Positions 9,061-17,399 of a stretch of DNA of 64,000 nucleotides are shown one piece after another; position 1 is the stretch's first letter, and each line of letters opens with the position of its first letter. Source of the DNA: Planctomycetaceae bacterium (GTDB lineage: Bacteria > Planctomycetota > Planctomycetia > Pirellulales > Lacipirellulaceae); contig PABB01000073.1 of the NCBI GenBank assembly GCA_002702655.1, positions 1 to 64,000 of the forward strand. The letters run 5' to 3'. Below the pieces are notes generated by a model. It made no database searches, was not told the DNA's origin, and saw nothing but the letters and a program-made list of their open reading frames with translations. The position numbers were made by a program, and so were the translations under genes.

Positions 9061-10515
9061 ATGCAGCGTCAGCGCGCGTTCGTTTTTGTTCGTTTCGTTA
9101 TTCTCGCGATTGCCAGTTGGATTGCCGTCGACTCGGCCGCGTGCCGCGCCACGGCCGCCGAGCTGGCCGAAGCGCTCGACGCGGTGCTCGACGCCACCCC
9201 GGCCGCGCAGCGGTCGACGATCACGCTGAAAGTGGTCGATCTGCAATCGGGCGGCACGCTGTACGACCGCGGCGGGGCCAAGCTGTTGGTGCCCGCGTCG
9301 AACCTGAAAATGTACACCGCCGCATGCGCGCTCGACCTGTTTGGTCCCGAGCATCAGTTCGAAACCAAGTTGCAAGCCCGCGGCAAGTTCGCCGACGGCG
9401 TACTGACAGGCGACATCGTGTTGGTGGGCGGCGGCGATGCAATGTTCACGCATGAAGATCTTGCGGCGCTGGTCCAACAGGCCGTGAAGCGGTGGGACCT
9501 GCGCGAGTTGCACGGTCGCGTGCGGGTCGACAACTCCCGCTACGGTTCGCCGCTGAAGGGCCCCGGGTGGATGTGGGACGATGATCCCGACTACTACAAC
9601 ATGTCGGTGACGCCATTGATGGTCGACTTCAACGTGCTGACGGCGCGGCTGGCGCCGAAGCCCGGCGGGGCGGCGACGCTGCAATTCCAGCCGCCGTCCG
9701 TGGCCCCTCCGGTGCGGATCGAGGAGGTCACCAGCGGCGTTCAGGTTGATATCACGCGGCTGCCGTTCACCGAAACGATCGTCGGCCGCGCCCCCGCGGG
9801 CGAGTTCGAGGCGGTCGAAAAGCAGCTCACGATGCACGATCCCGGGCCGTGGGCGGCCGGGTTGGTCCGCACGGCTCTGGAGGGCGCCGGCGTGCGGGTC
9901 GCTAAGCTGCCAGCGGCGGGGACGGAGGGCGACAAAGATGGTGGCGGCGAGTCGCTACCGATCGTCGACGAAATTCGACACCCCGCACTGCCGTTGATCG
10001 TGACGCTCAAACACTTTTTGAACGTCAGCGAAAACGCGGTGGGCGAGGTGCTGCTGCATGAAATCGCGATCCGCCGCGGCGTCGAACGGCCGCGGTGGCG
10101 CGACGGCGCCGGGGCGATCACCGATTGGCTGCTGAACACCGCCGGCTTGGAGGAAGGTTCGTTCCGGTTGGTCGACGGGTCGGGCCTGTCGCGCTACAAC
10201 CTCATCACCGGCGACTCGGCCGTCGCGCTGCTCGCGTTTATGCGAGGGCACAAGTACGCCGACGAATTCTTCGCCGCGCTGACGAAGTACGCCCTCGATG
10301 ACGTCACCGACGCCGACGAGGGCGTGGTGATCGCCGCCAAGAGCGGCGGCATGACGAGCGTGTCGACCATCTCCGGCTACGTCTACACCCGCGGGGGGCG
10401 AATGGTCGCCTTCTCGCTGCTGGCCAACGGGTTCATCGGCAGCAACAAGCCGATCCTCGCGCTGCGGCAAAAAGTGTGGCGCACGCTGGCGGAGTGGGCG
10501 CCAAACGAGGGGTAG
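9061..10515 (+). CDS. dacB: D-alanyl-D-alanine carboxypeptidase/endopeptidase (PBP4, peptidase S13)
   Basis: This 484-residue exported serine peptidase acts on peptidoglycan stem peptides. All three penicillin-binding motifs are present: SxxK as SNLK (S80 nucleophile, K83), SxN as SEN (323-325) and KTG as KSG (427-429). The long insertion between the first two motifs is typical of the PBP4/DacB class. A signal peptide covers about the first 30 residues. ATG at 9061 is chosen because AGGAG (9049-9053) is 7 bases before it; a GTG at 9055 is too close to that site. A DacB gene matters because planctomycetes were once thought to lack peptidoglycan. Confidence 0.93.
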   Translation: MQRQRAFVFVRFVILAIASWIAVDSAACRATAAELAEALDAVLDATPAAQRSTITLKVVDLQSGGTLYDRGGAKLLVPASNLKMYTAACALDLFGPEHQFETKLQARGKFADGVLTGDIVLVGGGDAMFTHEDLAALVQQAVKRWDLRELHGRVRVDNSRYGSPLKGPGWMWDDDPDYYNMSVTPLMVDFNVLTARLAPKPGGAATLQFQPPSVAPPVRIEEVTSGVQVDITRLPFTETIVGRAPAGEFEAVEKQLTMHDPGPWAAGLVRTALEGAGVRVAKLPAAGTEGDKDGGGESLPIVDEIRHPALPLIVTLKHFLNVSENAVGEVLLHEIAIRRGVERPRWRDGAGAITDWLLNTAGLEEGSFRLVDGSGLSRYNLITGDSAVALLAFMRGHKYADEFFAALTKYALDDVTDADEGVVIAAKSGGMTSVSTISGYVYTRGGRMVAFSLLANGFIGSNKPILALRQKVWRTLAEWAPNEG

Positions 10516-10654
10516 CCTCGGTTCTCGAACCGGGGCCGCCGCAGGCGGCGAGAGGCTACGTGCGCGCGTCGGTGCTTGTGAGAGTGGAGCGATCGCTGTG
10601 GCGCCTCGTGCGGCTGCGCCGTCCAGGTTCGAGAACCTGGAGGACCCGCGGCCG
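10516..10654. terminator. Hairpins between convergent genes
   Basis: Between dacB and the minus-strand hypothetical lie GGTTC/GAACC (10520-10531), inverted copies of TAGCCTC/GAGGCTA around it, and CCAGGTTC/GAACCTGG (10623-10640, 8 bp stem, 2-nt loop). A bidirectional terminator role is inferred from position; there is no long T-tract. Confidence 0.4.
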
Positions 10655-11395
10655 CTACTGGCGATTCGCCGCGACTTGGCGAGCCTCGTCGCGGCCCCCA
10701 GCGAGCCCGCCCGCATCGGCTGGCCGCAGGAACTCAATGGTCAACTCGCCTTGAGCGCAGGTGACGGATTGGACTCTCGGCGATTTCGGATCATTATCGG
10801 CCAGCTTCACCAGGAAGCGGGGCGACGAGCCGCTGAGGTCCAGCTCCACGTCGCCCTCGGCCAGCCGGGCGTCGCGCGGCAGCCAGCCCAGCACGGTCTT
10901 GATCGGCAACGGCAGGCGACCAACGCGCATCGCGACGAGGTCAAGTTGCAGACGGCGCTGCGGCGTGACCGTCGGCTTCAACTGGGCCGACAGGACGCAG
11001 GTGACTTTGGGCGTGACGATCTCCACGCCGAACTCGATGCTGTCCTGAGCGATGTGAATCCGCGGGTTCTGCCAATCGCCGCGGGAGTTGCCCTTCACTG
11101 CAGCCAACTGCGCGTTGAGTTGCGATTGGGTGATCGTGACCGACATCGTGTCGGAGTCGGGAGCGTCCTGCAGGGCCGCGGCTTTGGCGCTCCAACGCCG
11201 CACCTCCTGCTCTTGCAACCGCAGTGACGCTTCGGCCGCCTTCTGCTGGGGCAGTGTGAATTCTTGGGCACGCAGCTCCGTATAGAACTCCGGCTGTTGC
11301 GTGGCCAGGTACGCCGCCACGACGGCCGCCAGCACCAGGCAGCCCGTGATCGCAATGGAAAACAGCAGCAGGCGGGTAAAGAATTTGCGGATCAT
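10655..11395 (-). CDS. Hypothetical protein with one N-terminal membrane helix
   Basis: I do not recognise this 246-residue protein. It starts MIRKFFTRLLLF and has a single strong membrane helix (about 9-31), then a mostly soluble, extracytoplasmic-looking part with alternating strand patterns (VTITQSQLNAQL, IEFGVEIVTPKVTCVL) that resemble lipid-binding or LPS-transport-like beta domains; that likeness is only a guess. The region LPIKTVLGWLPRDARLAEGDVELDL may close the domain. A start eight codons upstream at 11416 is possible, but 11395 puts the basic MIRK directly before the helix. Confidence 0.6.
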   Translation of the reverse strand: MIRKFFTRLLLFSIAITGCLVLAAVVAAYLATQQPEFYTELRAQEFTLPQQKAAEASLRLQEQEVRRWSAKAAALQDAPDSDTMSVTITQSQLNAQLAAVKGNSRGDWQNPRIHIAQDSIEFGVEIVTPKVTCVLSAQLKPTVTPQRRLQLDLVAMRVGRLPLPIKTVLGWLPRDARLAEGDVELDLSGSSPRFLVKLADNDPKSPRVQSVTCAQGELTIEFLRPADAGGLAGGRDEARQVAANRQ

Positions 11396-11696
11396 CGCCG
11401 AGGAACCTGGGGGCATGGGGTTCGGTGCGCGCAGATACGCAAAGGATAGCTCGCGCAGGGCGAATGACCCGCCGATCGGGGCGCGGCACGCCGGTCCGAT
11501 CGCGTCGCTTCGACGTGATGTGACGCTTGCGCAGGGGATGGCCCCTATTCTGCCCTAATCGGCGACGAGAAATGTCACGAGTGAGAAGTGGCGGTCGGTA
11601 GCGCCGCCCCTTTGGAATGCACGGATGTACGCGCGACCGGAACCCAATCCGGCGCAAATTGTGCGATGTCGTTCGCCTCTCCCTTGGGGCAATGCG
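11396..11696. other. Intergenic region, nothing recognised
   Basis: About 300 bases between two minus-strand genes. No gene, RNA or repeat family is visible. It probably carries the promoter of the hypothetical gene that starts at 11395. Confidence 0.3.
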
Positions 11697-12044
11697 CTAG
11701 CTTCCGTCAAACCGCTGCCCGACTTGTGGGTCGTAAAGAGGGCATCCGAATTCGGCAGCAACATCGATGATGCTATTCATGTCCTCACCATCCATTCCGT
11801 AGCAATCGACGCGGAAGAACTGAGGCGTTGTGAACACTTCAAACGAGCCACTATCTCCCTGCCAAAATCTCTCGTCGACTTGTTGCCACGAGGCGAACAC
11901 CTCTTTCAGGCGTGCGAGCATGAGGTCTATTGGCAACTCCTCGAGACCATCAACGAACTGCCCGTCAGATAATCTCTCGTAGGTTTCTTGATCGTCCAAC
12001 GATACGTCCTTGCGGTATTTCCAAAAGTCGAGGTCGTAACTCAT
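11697..12044 (-). CDS. Small conserved hypothetical protein (MSYDLDFWK type)
   Basis: This 115-residue acidic soluble protein begins MSYDLDFWKY. I know small bacterial proteins with this kind of opening, usually annotated as hypothetical and sometimes found near polymorphic toxins as immunity-like proteins, but that link is from memory and no toxin gene is nearby. It has aromatic and acidic residues spread throughout (FASWQQVDERFWQGDSG) and ends FGCPLYDPQVGQRFDGS. There is no signal peptide or membrane helix. Its base composition is lower in GC than that of its neighbours, which may point to more recent acquisition. Confidence 0.6.
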   Translation of the reverse strand: MSYDLDFWKYRKDVSLDDQETYERLSDGQFVDGLEELPIDLMLARLKEVFASWQQVDERFWQGDSGSFEVFTTPQFFRVDCYGMDGEDMNSIIDVAAEFGCPLYDPQVGQRFDGS

Positions 12045-12118
12045 CGATACTTAATCCGCTCGTGTCGGGTTACATGTAGTCGTAGCGCCGGCCTTTCAGG
12101 CCTGAAAATAGCGCACCT

Positions 12119-13165
12119 CTAGACCACGGCCGGTTCGACGATTTCGCTCGCCGCGGACCAGGCCATTTCGGCGATCACGCGGATGGCGGCCGGGTCGGTG
12201 TGGTAACCGGTTTGTTTGGTCGTGTGTTGGCGGATGACGATCACGTCGACGTCTTTTTCGCTCTTCGACTCGATCGTCAGTTGGCCTGACTCTTTGGTGA
12301 TGCCCAGGAATTGGAGCAGGCCGGTGGGTTTGGTGATTTTCTTCGCGCGGCGGCGGACGTCCTCCAGGGGGCCCTGGCGCAGCTTGAACGATTTCTGCGC
12401 GACCAGCACCGCGTACAAGTACGGATACTTCGTGCCCTGCACGTCGTTGATCGCGACCTGGAATTGCACGCCCAGGAAGTCTTCGGGGCCGTCGGGAAAA
12501 CGGACGAACACCCGCGCGTTGGTCGGCGTCTTAGCGTCCTGCTTGCCGGCGACCTGGAACATGGGCTGGATTTGACAGGGCGGGTGCTCGTGCCGATCGA
12601 TCACGGCGAGCACCGTGTCGAGCGCGTCGATCTGTTGACGCAGCGATACCGGGCGCCAGCCGCGACGGGTGCCGGTGACCCAGTGCGGCAACAGCAGTAC
12701 CGCGGCGTCGACGGCGAACAGCGGCGCCCACAACTCGCCGCGATCGGTGTCGATCATCGCCGCGGCGGCCACCGCCACGATCACCACGCCGACCACCAGC
12801 AGCACGATCCCGGGGGCGCAAGTGATGTCGGCAAACGTATTGTCCCAGCGGTCGATTTCGCTCTGCAGCGTGCGGACCTCCTGGAATCGATCGCGGGTGG
12901 TTTTTTCCCACTTCCCGCGAGCCAAGTTGTACGTGGGCTTCAGGTTGTAACCTTGCACCAGCAGCAATCCGTTGCCGGCAATCAGCAGCGGCAGTGTGAC
13001 CAGCAGCAGCGGCGCGAGGTGGTCGGGCGTCCACACGAGTTGAATCGCCAACCCAATCGCAATCAGCCCCCCCGCCCAAATGAGCCGCGTGACGTAGCCG
13101 ATCTTCGGTGCGAAATAAAACTGCAGCAAATGCCGGCGTTCGCGATCAGGAAGCACGCCGATCAT
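12119..13165 (-). CDS. Multi-pass membrane protein of unknown function
   Basis: The protein (348 aa) has two paired hydrophobic regions: residues about 26-70 (LIWAGGLIAIGLAIQLVW and LAPLLLVTLPLLIAGNGLLL) and about 120-175 (GIVLLVVGVVIVAVAAAAMI and a following helix), with a soluble region between them that contains RDRFQEVRTLQSEIDRWDN. The C-terminal 150 residues are soluble and mixed alpha/beta. No family is recognised. The start at 13165 (MIGVLPDRERRHLL) is preferred over 13204. It lies downstream of the radical SAM/ACHS-repeat pair on the same strand, separated by a 263-base gap that contains a nested inverted repeat, so co-transcription is uncertain. Confidence 0.65.
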   Translation of the reverse strand: MIGVLPDRERRHLLQFYFAPKIGYVTRLIWAGGLIAIGLAIQLVWTPDHLAPLLLVTLPLLIAGNGLLLVQGYNLKPTYNLARGKWEKTTRDRFQEVRTLQSEIDRWDNTFADITCAPGIVLLVVGVVIVAVAAAAMIDTDRGELWAPLFAVDAAVLLLPHWVTGTRRGWRPVSLRQQIDALDTVLAVIDRHEHPPCQIQPMFQVAGKQDAKTPTNARVFVRFPDGPEDFLGVQFQVAINDVQGTKYPYLYAVLVAQKSFKLRQGPLEDVRRRAKKITKPTGLLQFLGITKESGQLTIESKSEKDVDVIVIRQHTTKQTGYHTDPAAIRVIAEMAWSAASEIVEPAVV

Positions 13166-13236
13166 TGTCCTATTCCCTTCATGTGCTCTTGCTCCCCCGT
13201 GCATCAGACAACGGAAACGTCGCTGCTACTGTTTAT

Positions 13237-13390
13237 GAACCGCCAAGGACGCCAGGTACGCCAAGGGAAGACTAACCGCGGATGAACGCGGATTGGATTG
13301 CTCCAACATCTGCGTGCATCAGCGTTCATCTGCGGTTCCAATTGGAATGGCCGAAATCGCCGTGGCGAGCTTGGAGTCCTTGGCGGTTCA
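13237..13390. repeat. Nested short-period inverted repeat
   Basis: The outer arms are CGCCAAG-period DNA: GAACCGCCAAGGACGCC at 13237-13267 and its inverse CTTGGCGGTTC type at 13361-13390. The inner arms are GCGGAT-period DNA: AACCGCGGATGAACGCGG at 13274-13297 and inverse at 13308-13337. The transcript could fold into one long stem. Arms of the same families recur elsewhere in the window. Confidence 0.85.
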
Positions 13391-13427
13391 AACTTGCCCC
13401 TTAGATTGCGTTGACATTCATTCTCCA

Positions 13428-15071
13428 TTACGACCACAGCCCCTTCACGCGATCGACCAGCCGCCGGCGGTTGGCGGCGTACAGTTCGCCGTAGCCCATG
13501 CCGCTCCAGTACAGCGTGCAGGCGCCCTGGCACAGCTGGAAGTGTTCGCACGTGCGGCAGATGGGATGCGCCTGCCGCTTCTGTTTGTAGTACTGGGCGT
13601 CTTTGCCGAACCAGACTTTCTCCAGCCCGTCGTCCAGCACGTTGCCCACGCCGCGGGCGAAGCTGCTGCAGGGCAGGACCTCGCCGGACGGCGACACGTG
13701 CACCAGCCCGTCGCACGCCGCGCAGCCCTTGTTGCCCAGCCCGTGGGCGATGGGGTTGAAGATGCAAAACGGCGTCGGCGAGTACCAGTGGAACTCGATC
13801 CCCACGCGGTCGGCGTGCTCCTTGGCCCGCATGACGAACTCGCCGACGCGGGTGTAGGAGACCTTGATCTGCTCGTTGCGGGCGAGGTTCGGCGTGCCGG
13901 TGGGGATGATGTGGTTCATCGACACGTGCGGCAGCTCAAGCGACTTGGCCAGGTCGATGATCCCCGCCAGGTGGTCGGCGTTCTCTTCGCAAATGGTCGT
14001 GTTGGTGTGTACGTGCAGGCCCGCGTCGCGCAGGTTCTGGATGCCGCGCACGGTTTTGGCGAACGAGCCGGGCCGCTGCGTCAGCGCTTCGTGGACCTCG
14101 GCGGTGGGGCCCTCCAAGCTGACCTGAGCACTGGTTAGGCCCGCGGAGACCAGCTTGTCGACGTAGGTCCGCGATGAGCTGGTGATGCCGTTGGTGATGA
14201 TGTTGACCCGCATGTTGTTGTCGCGGGCGCGGCGGATGAAGTCCGGCAGCTCCGGCCGCAGCGTGCACTCGCCGCCGGTGAAGCTGACGCTGGGCACCTG
14301 GCCGACCTGCGCGATCTGGTCGATCACGCGCAGCACCTCCTCCGCGGTCATTTCCTCGCCGACGGGGTCGCGTTTGCCGTGGCGGTCTTTCCACCAGCGG
14401 GTGCGCTGCCACAGCTTCCACCAGTTGCGGTGCTTCTCGGCGGCTTCGTTGCCGGGGGTGGCGTCGGGCGTGCCGCAGCCGGCGTAGCAAAACGTGCAGG
14501 CCAGATTGCAGCGATACGTGACCGCGATCTCGCTGAGCACCGGGTACCGCGTGAAGCTCCCCTCGTACGGCGTGCTGTTGGTTGCGGGGCGGCCGCTGCC
14601 GTCGCCCAGCTTGTTGGCCAGCAGATCGCGCACGTCGCAGAAGAACGTGTGGATCTGATAAATCCGCTCCGGGTGGTTCAGCACGCCGGCCGACAGCGCG
14701 ACTTGGCGGGCCGTTTCGCCCTCCAGGCAGCGGCTCAGCAGCGTGAGCCCCGAGCGATTGAGCTGGAACACCTCGGTCGGCATCTTAATCAACACGCCGT
14801 CGTCCGGCCGCACGCGAACATACGAGCGGACATTGGCGACGAACTCGTCGATCCAGTCGAGGTGCTCCAACCGCGTGCCGAACTCCTCGCCGGGCTCGGG
14901 ATACCAGGCGGGGCGTTCCTCGGGCGCGGACGGCTTTTCCACAATGGGCAGCGCTGAAACAGCTGCGACCGGCGCCGCATTGTCGGCGGCGGGGGGGGTC
15001 GTTTGCGCCAGCAGGCGCTCCATTTCCACGTCCTCGCGGCTGAGGATCGGCAACTCGAGCGAACTGCTCAT
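13428..15071 (-). CDS. Radical SAM/SPASM peptide maturase with N-terminal RRE (PqqD-like) domain
   Basis: This 547-residue enzyme has a disordered start, an RRE-like domain at about 88-155 (IKMPTEVFQLNRSGLTLL, then a G-E-T turn and the helix IYQIHTFFCDVRDLLANKL, the PqqD pattern), the radical SAM cluster motif CNLACTFC (C188, C192, C195), SFTGGECTLRPEL, and a SPASM domain with CAACDGLVHVSPSGEVLPC and CRTCEHFQLCQGAC (C-x2-C-x5-C-x3-C), which binds auxiliary Fe-S clusters. A tryptophan-rich insertion of about 45 residues follows the first cluster motif. RRE plus SPASM is the architecture of enzymes that crosslink or modify ribosomal peptides. Its start overlaps the stop of the upstream ACHS-repeat gene by one base (TGATG), so the two are translationally coupled and that repeat tail is the likely substrate. 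Confidence 0.92.
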   Translation of the reverse strand: MSSSLELPILSREDVEMERLLAQTTPPAADNAAPVAAVSALPIVEKPSAPEERPAWYPEPGEEFGTRLEHLDWIDEFVANVRSYVRVRPDDGVLIKMPTEVFQLNRSGLTLLSRCLEGETARQVALSAGVLNHPERIYQIHTFFCDVRDLLANKLGDGSGRPATNSTPYEGSFTRYPVLSEIAVTYRCNLACTFCYAGCGTPDATPGNEAAEKHRNWWKLWQRTRWWKDRHGKRDPVGEEMTAEEVLRVIDQIAQVGQVPSVSFTGGECTLRPELPDFIRRARDNNMRVNIITNGITSSSRTYVDKLVSAGLTSAQVSLEGPTAEVHEALTQRPGSFAKTVRGIQNLRDAGLHVHTNTTICEENADHLAGIIDLAKSLELPHVSMNHIIPTGTPNLARNEQIKVSYTRVGEFVMRAKEHADRVGIEFHWYSPTPFCIFNPIAHGLGNKGCAACDGLVHVSPSGEVLPCSSFARGVGNVLDDGLEKVWFGKDAQYYKQKRQAHPICRTCEHFQLCQGACTLYWSGMGYGELYAANRRRLVDRVKGLWS

Positions 15072-16966
15072 CAATGGGCTCCTCCGCTGACGCACGCGCT
15101 GTGGCAAGCACTGTGGCAAGCGCTGTGACACGCACTGTGGCAGGCCGAATGGCACGCGCTGTGGCAAGCACTGTGGCACGCGCTGTGGCACGCGGACGCC
15201 GCGTACTGGCTGCCCAAATCCATGCCGCCCTGCAAGAAATACGAGTAGCTGTGTTGGGCCAAGCCCTCGCTGTCGGCCACGGCGTTGGCCAGCCCGGTGA
15301 CGCTGCGCCCCGTGCTGCTGGGCCAGGCCCCGTCGTAATGATGATAGACGTGGTAGTACGGATAGTAGACGCGGGTGCGATCGACGGGCCGCCGACGCGG
15401 CGGCGGCTCGGGCTGGTGCGGCGGCCCCGGCTCGGCGCGTTCCGCTTCGCTGCGGGCGACTGATTTTTCGGCGGCGCGCCAGAATTCTTCGCTCTCGGTC
15501 GCGGCCGTGCCGAACTGCTTTTCGATCTCCTTGAGGTAGTGCTCCTTGGTGGCGGTGAGATCGCAGTCCCACGCCTTTTCCTGAATCCCTTCGGTGATCT
15601 CCCGCACCAGCCGCGCCGGCGCATCGTCGGCGACCACGCCGTTTTCCTCCAGGCAATCCAGCAGCGTCAGGTGGTAGCGGGTCAGATCGTCGGTCACGGG
15701 CCCGATCTTTTTGAGCCGCAGCGGCTGATCCGACACGACGCGGACGATCCCCAATTGGTCGCACTCCATGATCATCAGCGCGATCAGCGTCTTGAGCGGC
15801 ACATCGCACAGGTAGCCGACTTCGATTGCGTTGAGCTTGGCGACCTTGCCGTTGCGGCGGAAGCTTTTCAGCTCGATCCGCGGCACGAGCCAGTCGTCGC
15901 GATCCCACCGCACCTCGTCGAGTTGCTCGGCCGCGGTGATCAGCGACCGGTGTTTGAGCATCACCAGCACGAACCCGCCGCCGGCCAGCGCCAGCAGCAG
16001 CACAACCAGCGGGGTCCGCGAGGGGCTGGGGGGCTCGCCAAATCGTTGCGGCGGTCGATACTGTCCCGGCGGCGGCACGGGCATTTCCACCGGCGGCCCC
16101 GTATCCGCCAGTCCGATCGCGGGACCCGAGTCGATTGGGCCGGCGCCCGGCGGCGAATCGGCCGGCGCCGTCGCTGGGCTCTCGTCGCGCGGTTCGGTTG
16201 TGTCGGCCGCCGCGAACACGCGGGCCGGCACATAATACGTCAGCAAGAACTTCTCTTGGGTTTGCAGGTCGTCTTTGTACGCTCGCACGACCAAGTACCG
16301 CGGCCCTTCGGTCGGCTCCACCGGAGGCGTGACGGCCGTGCCGCGGCGGCCCAGGTACGACAGCTTGTACTGACGGTTGACGAACGGCTCGGTGCGCAAA
16401 CCCAGCTCGGTGGCTTCCTCGAGCGACAGCTCCGGCTTGTCGACTTCCACCGGGAACCGCACCAGGACTGTTTCATGCTCCAGCGGTTCGTCCCACTGGA
16501 CCGGCGCCCAGCCAAACACGCACAGCTCGCCCAGATCGGGCGACGTGGTGCGCGCCAGGTGGTTCGACGCGGCCATGTCCGTGAAGTAGGTCAGGACAAA
16601 CGTGATCTCGCCGGGGCCGAACCGCTGCCCCCGCGCAATCAGCACGTCCCACTTGTCGCCGAGGTCTTTCAGTTCCAGTTCGTACTTGCGGCCGCTGCCG
16701 TCGACGATGGCGCCGCACCCGGGGCGATGCCAGTCGATCCGCCCCCGCTCGCCCTGGAAGTAGAAGCCGCCCATCGTGCCGCGGCGGACGTCCCAACGCA
16801 CCTTGTACTGCACCATCGCCTTGCGGTCGGGCGACAGTGCGACTTCGACCTCGACCCACTTGAGATCAGCGGCAACGGCCTGCGCGGCGACCGGCGCCGA
16901 CTCGCGATGCCAAATGACAGCCGTGAGCAGCAGGAGTGTGAGAAGGCGAGGTAAGCTGCGAAACAT
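15071..16966 (-). CDS. DUF2207-like membrane protein with C-terminal ACHS tandem repeats, candidate radical SAM substrate
   Basis: The protein (631 aa) has a signal peptide (MFRSLPRLLTLLLLTAV...), an extracytoplasmic beta-rich domain (about 33-250; FYFQGERGRIDW resembles DUF2207), a proline-rich spacer, one membrane helix (about 319-337) and a cytoplasmic region of about 290 residues. The end is remarkable: eight tandem ACHS tetrapeptides and one ACVS, then GGAH. Synonymous codons vary between repeats (GCG/GCT/GCC, TGC/TGT, CAC/CAT, AGC/AGT/TCG), so the peptide, not only the DNA, appears to be kept. Nine cysteines and eight histidines lie in 36 residues on the cytoplasmic side, where the coupled radical SAM enzyme could reach them. 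The start at 16966 places the signal peptide at the N-terminus; 17038 is the longer alternative. Confidence 0.85.
   Translation of the reverse strand: MFRSLPRLLTLLLLTAVIWHRESAPVAAQAVAADLKWVEVEVALSPDRKAMVQYKVRWDVRRGTMGGFYFQGERGRIDWHRPGCGAIVDGSGRKYELELKDLGDKWDVLIARGQRFGPGEITFVLTYFTDMAASNHLARTTSPDLGELCVFGWAPVQWDEPLEHETVLVRFPVEVDKPELSLEEATELGLRTEPFVNRQYKLSYLGRRGTAVTPPVEPTEGPRYLVVRAYKDDLQTQEKFLLTYYVPARVFAAADTTEPRDESPATAPADSPPGAGPIDSGPAIGLADTGPPVEMPVPPPGQYRPPQRFGEPPSPSRTPLVVLLLALAGGGFVLVMLKHRSLITAAEQLDEVRWDRDDWLVPRIELKSFRRNGKVAKLNAIEVGYLCDVPLKTLIALMIMECDQLGIVRVVSDQPLRLKKIGPVTDDLTRYHLTLLDCLEENGVVADDAPARLVREITEGIQEKAWDCDLTATKEHYLKEIEKQFGTAATESEEFWRAAEKSVARSEAERAEPGPPHQPEPPPRRRPVDRTRVYYPYYHVYHHYDGAWPSSTGRSVTGLANAVADSEGLAQHSYSYFLQGGMDLGSQYAASACHSACHSACHSACHSACHSACHSACHSACHSACVSGGAH
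15086..15193 (-). repeat. 12-nt imperfect tandem repeat coding (ACHS)8-ACVS
   Basis: Nine 12-bp units encode Ala-Cys-His-Ser eight times and Ala-Cys-Val-Ser once (the most C-terminal unit). Third-position differences are frequent while the residues are fixed, which points to selection at protein level. Some adjacent units are identical, so length change by slippage is also possible. Confidence 0.95.
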
Positions 16967-17399
16967 GCGGGTGTCCTTGCACACTGCGCGCGAGTTGCTC
17001 GCACGGTGACTGCGTCGCCGCAAATCCGATTGGAGCACTTGCGGCAGCGCAAATCAAGCATGTTCGCGACGCCTGCCAATGCGGAGCCCCATTTGGAAAC
17101 GACTTTCGGGGAACTTCTGCGACCCCGCAGGCATCTAATATCGCACTGAACTCGCTGGCCTCTCAATCCGTACCGGTCGCTGGCGGTTCAGCCTTCGTCT
17201 GCCTTGAAGCGCCAAGGCGCACAAGATTTTGTTGAATTCCCCCAGCCGCTCGGAAATAATGCGCAGCGGCTAGCGAACTGCTCTCAGCGACGATTAATAC
17301 TTTCACCGCAGTCGTCGATGGCGACATTGGCGACTTGCCGTCGTTCGCAACGCCATCGGAACAACGCCGCAAACCTCTCCCCACGCGAGAACGAGGCCC
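16967..17399. other. Divergent promoter region between ACHS-protein and MoxR operons
   Basis: These 433 bases separate the minus-strand ACHS/radical SAM genes from the plus-strand MoxR run. No gene is supported. One candidate plus-strand promoter is listed separately. I could not pick a convincing minus-strand promoter. Confidence 0.5.
17232..17260 (+). promoter_or_regulatory. Candidate promoter for the MoxR cluster
   Basis: TTGAAT (17232-17237; 4/6 to -35) is followed after 17 bases by AATAAT (17255-17260; 5/6 to -10). It would give an untranslated leader of about 130 bases before moxR. It is the best match in the gap but not unique enough to be sure. Confidence 0.3.

Noticed and set aside
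15086-15193. 12-nt tandem repeat as a CRISPR or VNTR-only locus
   Set aside because: Units are contiguous, in frame and code a fixed tetrapeptide; there are no spacers.
13428-15908. 826-residue continuous frame ending in the radical SAM protein
   Set aside because: The upstream 279 residues are the ACHS-protein gene read in the wrong frame; the TGATG overlap at 15071 sets the real start.
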